Positions 5,106 to 5,480 of a DNA stretch of 5,480 bases are shown one piece after another. Source of the DNA: an uncultured Actinomycetes bacterium (GTDB lineage: Bacteria > Actinomycetota > Thermoleophilia > Miltoncostaeales > Miltoncostaeaceae); assembly GCA_903928615.1 (NCBI GenBank), contig CAIYRJ010000147.1, positions 1-5,480 on the forward strand, given 5' to 3'. How positions within the stretch are numbered: the stretch's first letter is position 1; every line of letters starts with the position of its first letter. Below the pieces are notes generated by a model that worked only from the letters and a program-made list of their open reading frames with translations, had not been told where the DNA came from and made no database searches. The position numbers were made by a program, and so were the translations under genes.

Positions 5106-5480
5106 CGCCGCTTCGCGTGGCCGTGGTGGGCATGTCGTACTGGGGGCCCAACCTGGCCCGCAACTTCGACCGGCTCGAGGGATCCGAGCTCGCCTGGGCC
5201 TGCGACCTCGACGCCTCGCTGCTCGATCGCCACCGCGCGGCGTTCCCGCGCACGGCGTTCACCACCGACCTCGACGAGGTGCTTGCCGACCCGGATACCG
5301 ACGCCGTGGTGATCGCCACCCCCGTGCCCACGCACGCGGCCCTGGCGCTCAAGGCCATCGAGGCCGGCAAGCACGTGTTCGTGGAGAAGCCCCTGGCGCT
5401 CACCACGGCCGACGCCCGCGCCGTGGCCGAGGCCGCCGAGGCCGCGGGGGTCACCTGCATGGTGGACCACCTGCTGGTGC
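5093..5480 (+). CDS. Gfo/Idh/MocA-family oxidoreductase, WlbA/WbpB-like (3' partial)
   Basis: The first ~129 residues of an NAD(P)-dependent oxidoreductase run off the window edge. The Rossmann start is VAVVGMSYWGPNLARNF. An acidic CDLD at the end of strand 2 follows, then DAVVIATPVPTHAALALKAIEAGKHVFVEKPLAL with the family's catalytic EKP lysine at Lys99, and CMVDHLL at the edge. The YWGPNL wording is common in the WlbA/WbpB-type branch, which oxidises C3 of UDP-GlcNAcA to the 3-keto sugar before transamination. The gene directly follows and overlaps a WbpA-like dehydrogenase that would make that substrate. The middle glycine of the usual GxGxxG is Ser (GMSYWG). The GTG at 5093 is preferred by ribosome-site spacing (13-base overlap with the previous gene); GTG 5102, three codons later, is the alternative. 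The specific substrate is inference; other sugar dehydrogenases of this superfamily remain possible. Confidence 0.88.
   Translation, partial: MDAVTPLRVAVVGMSYWGPNLARNFDRLEGSELAWACDLDASLLDRHRAAFPRTAFTTDLDEVLADPDTDAVVIATPVPTHAALALKAIEAGKHVFVEKPLALTTADARAVAEAAEAAGVTCMVDHLLV

Overview
The window reads as high-GC chromosomal DNA with G or C at most third codon positions and frequent GTG starts. Three signals suggest Actinomycetota: apparently leaderless starts placed just after TANNNT -10 boxes, an actinobacterial-style CBM2 module behind a Pro/Ala/Thr linker, and an Alx-type TerC. A deep lineage such as Thermoleophilia would fit, but that is a guess from sequence style. No mobile element, CRISPR array, tRNA or rRNA was seen.

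Layout. Bases 1-316 hold the C-terminal end of a secreted protein, with a PAPT linker and a C-terminal CBM2-like carbohydrate-binding module. A perfect 13-bp inverted repeat (331-367) follows and covers the GTG start of a TerC/Alx-family membrane protein (365-1288). A short gap with two GC hairpins and a TACGAT -10 box leads to a CcdA-type membrane thiol transporter (1370-2089). Its stop codon overlaps the ribosome binding site of a non-hydrolysing UDP-HexNAc 2-epimerase (2098-3168). That gene converges on a reverse-strand gene for an unknown four-helix membrane protein (3165-3767), and both stops lie in one CTAG. From a compact divergent promoter region, a WbpA-like UDP-GlcNAc 6-dehydrogenase (3825-5105) runs forward. 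It overlaps the start of a Gfo/Idh/MocA oxidoreductase (5093 to the window edge).

How the genes fit together. The epimerase, 6-dehydrogenase and Gfo/Idh/MocA oxidoreductase correspond to three steps (WbpI-, WbpA- and WbpB/WlbA-like) of the route to UDP-2,3-diacetamido-2,3-dideoxy-uronic acids, used in bacterial surface polysaccharides. The window probably sits at the left edge of a surface-glycan cluster whose aminotransferase, acetyltransferase and glycosyltransferases would lie beyond base 5480. TerC (probably Mn2+ export or metalation of secreted enzymes), CcdA (thiol redox across the membrane) and the CBM protein all concern the envelope or extracellular space, but nothing here shows a direct functional link.

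No clearly new biological system is visible. The items most worth checking are the symmetric divergent promoter with a leaderless gene, the hairpin covering the terC start, the epimerase with an altered HRxEN motif, and the predicted completion of the sugar pathway downstream.
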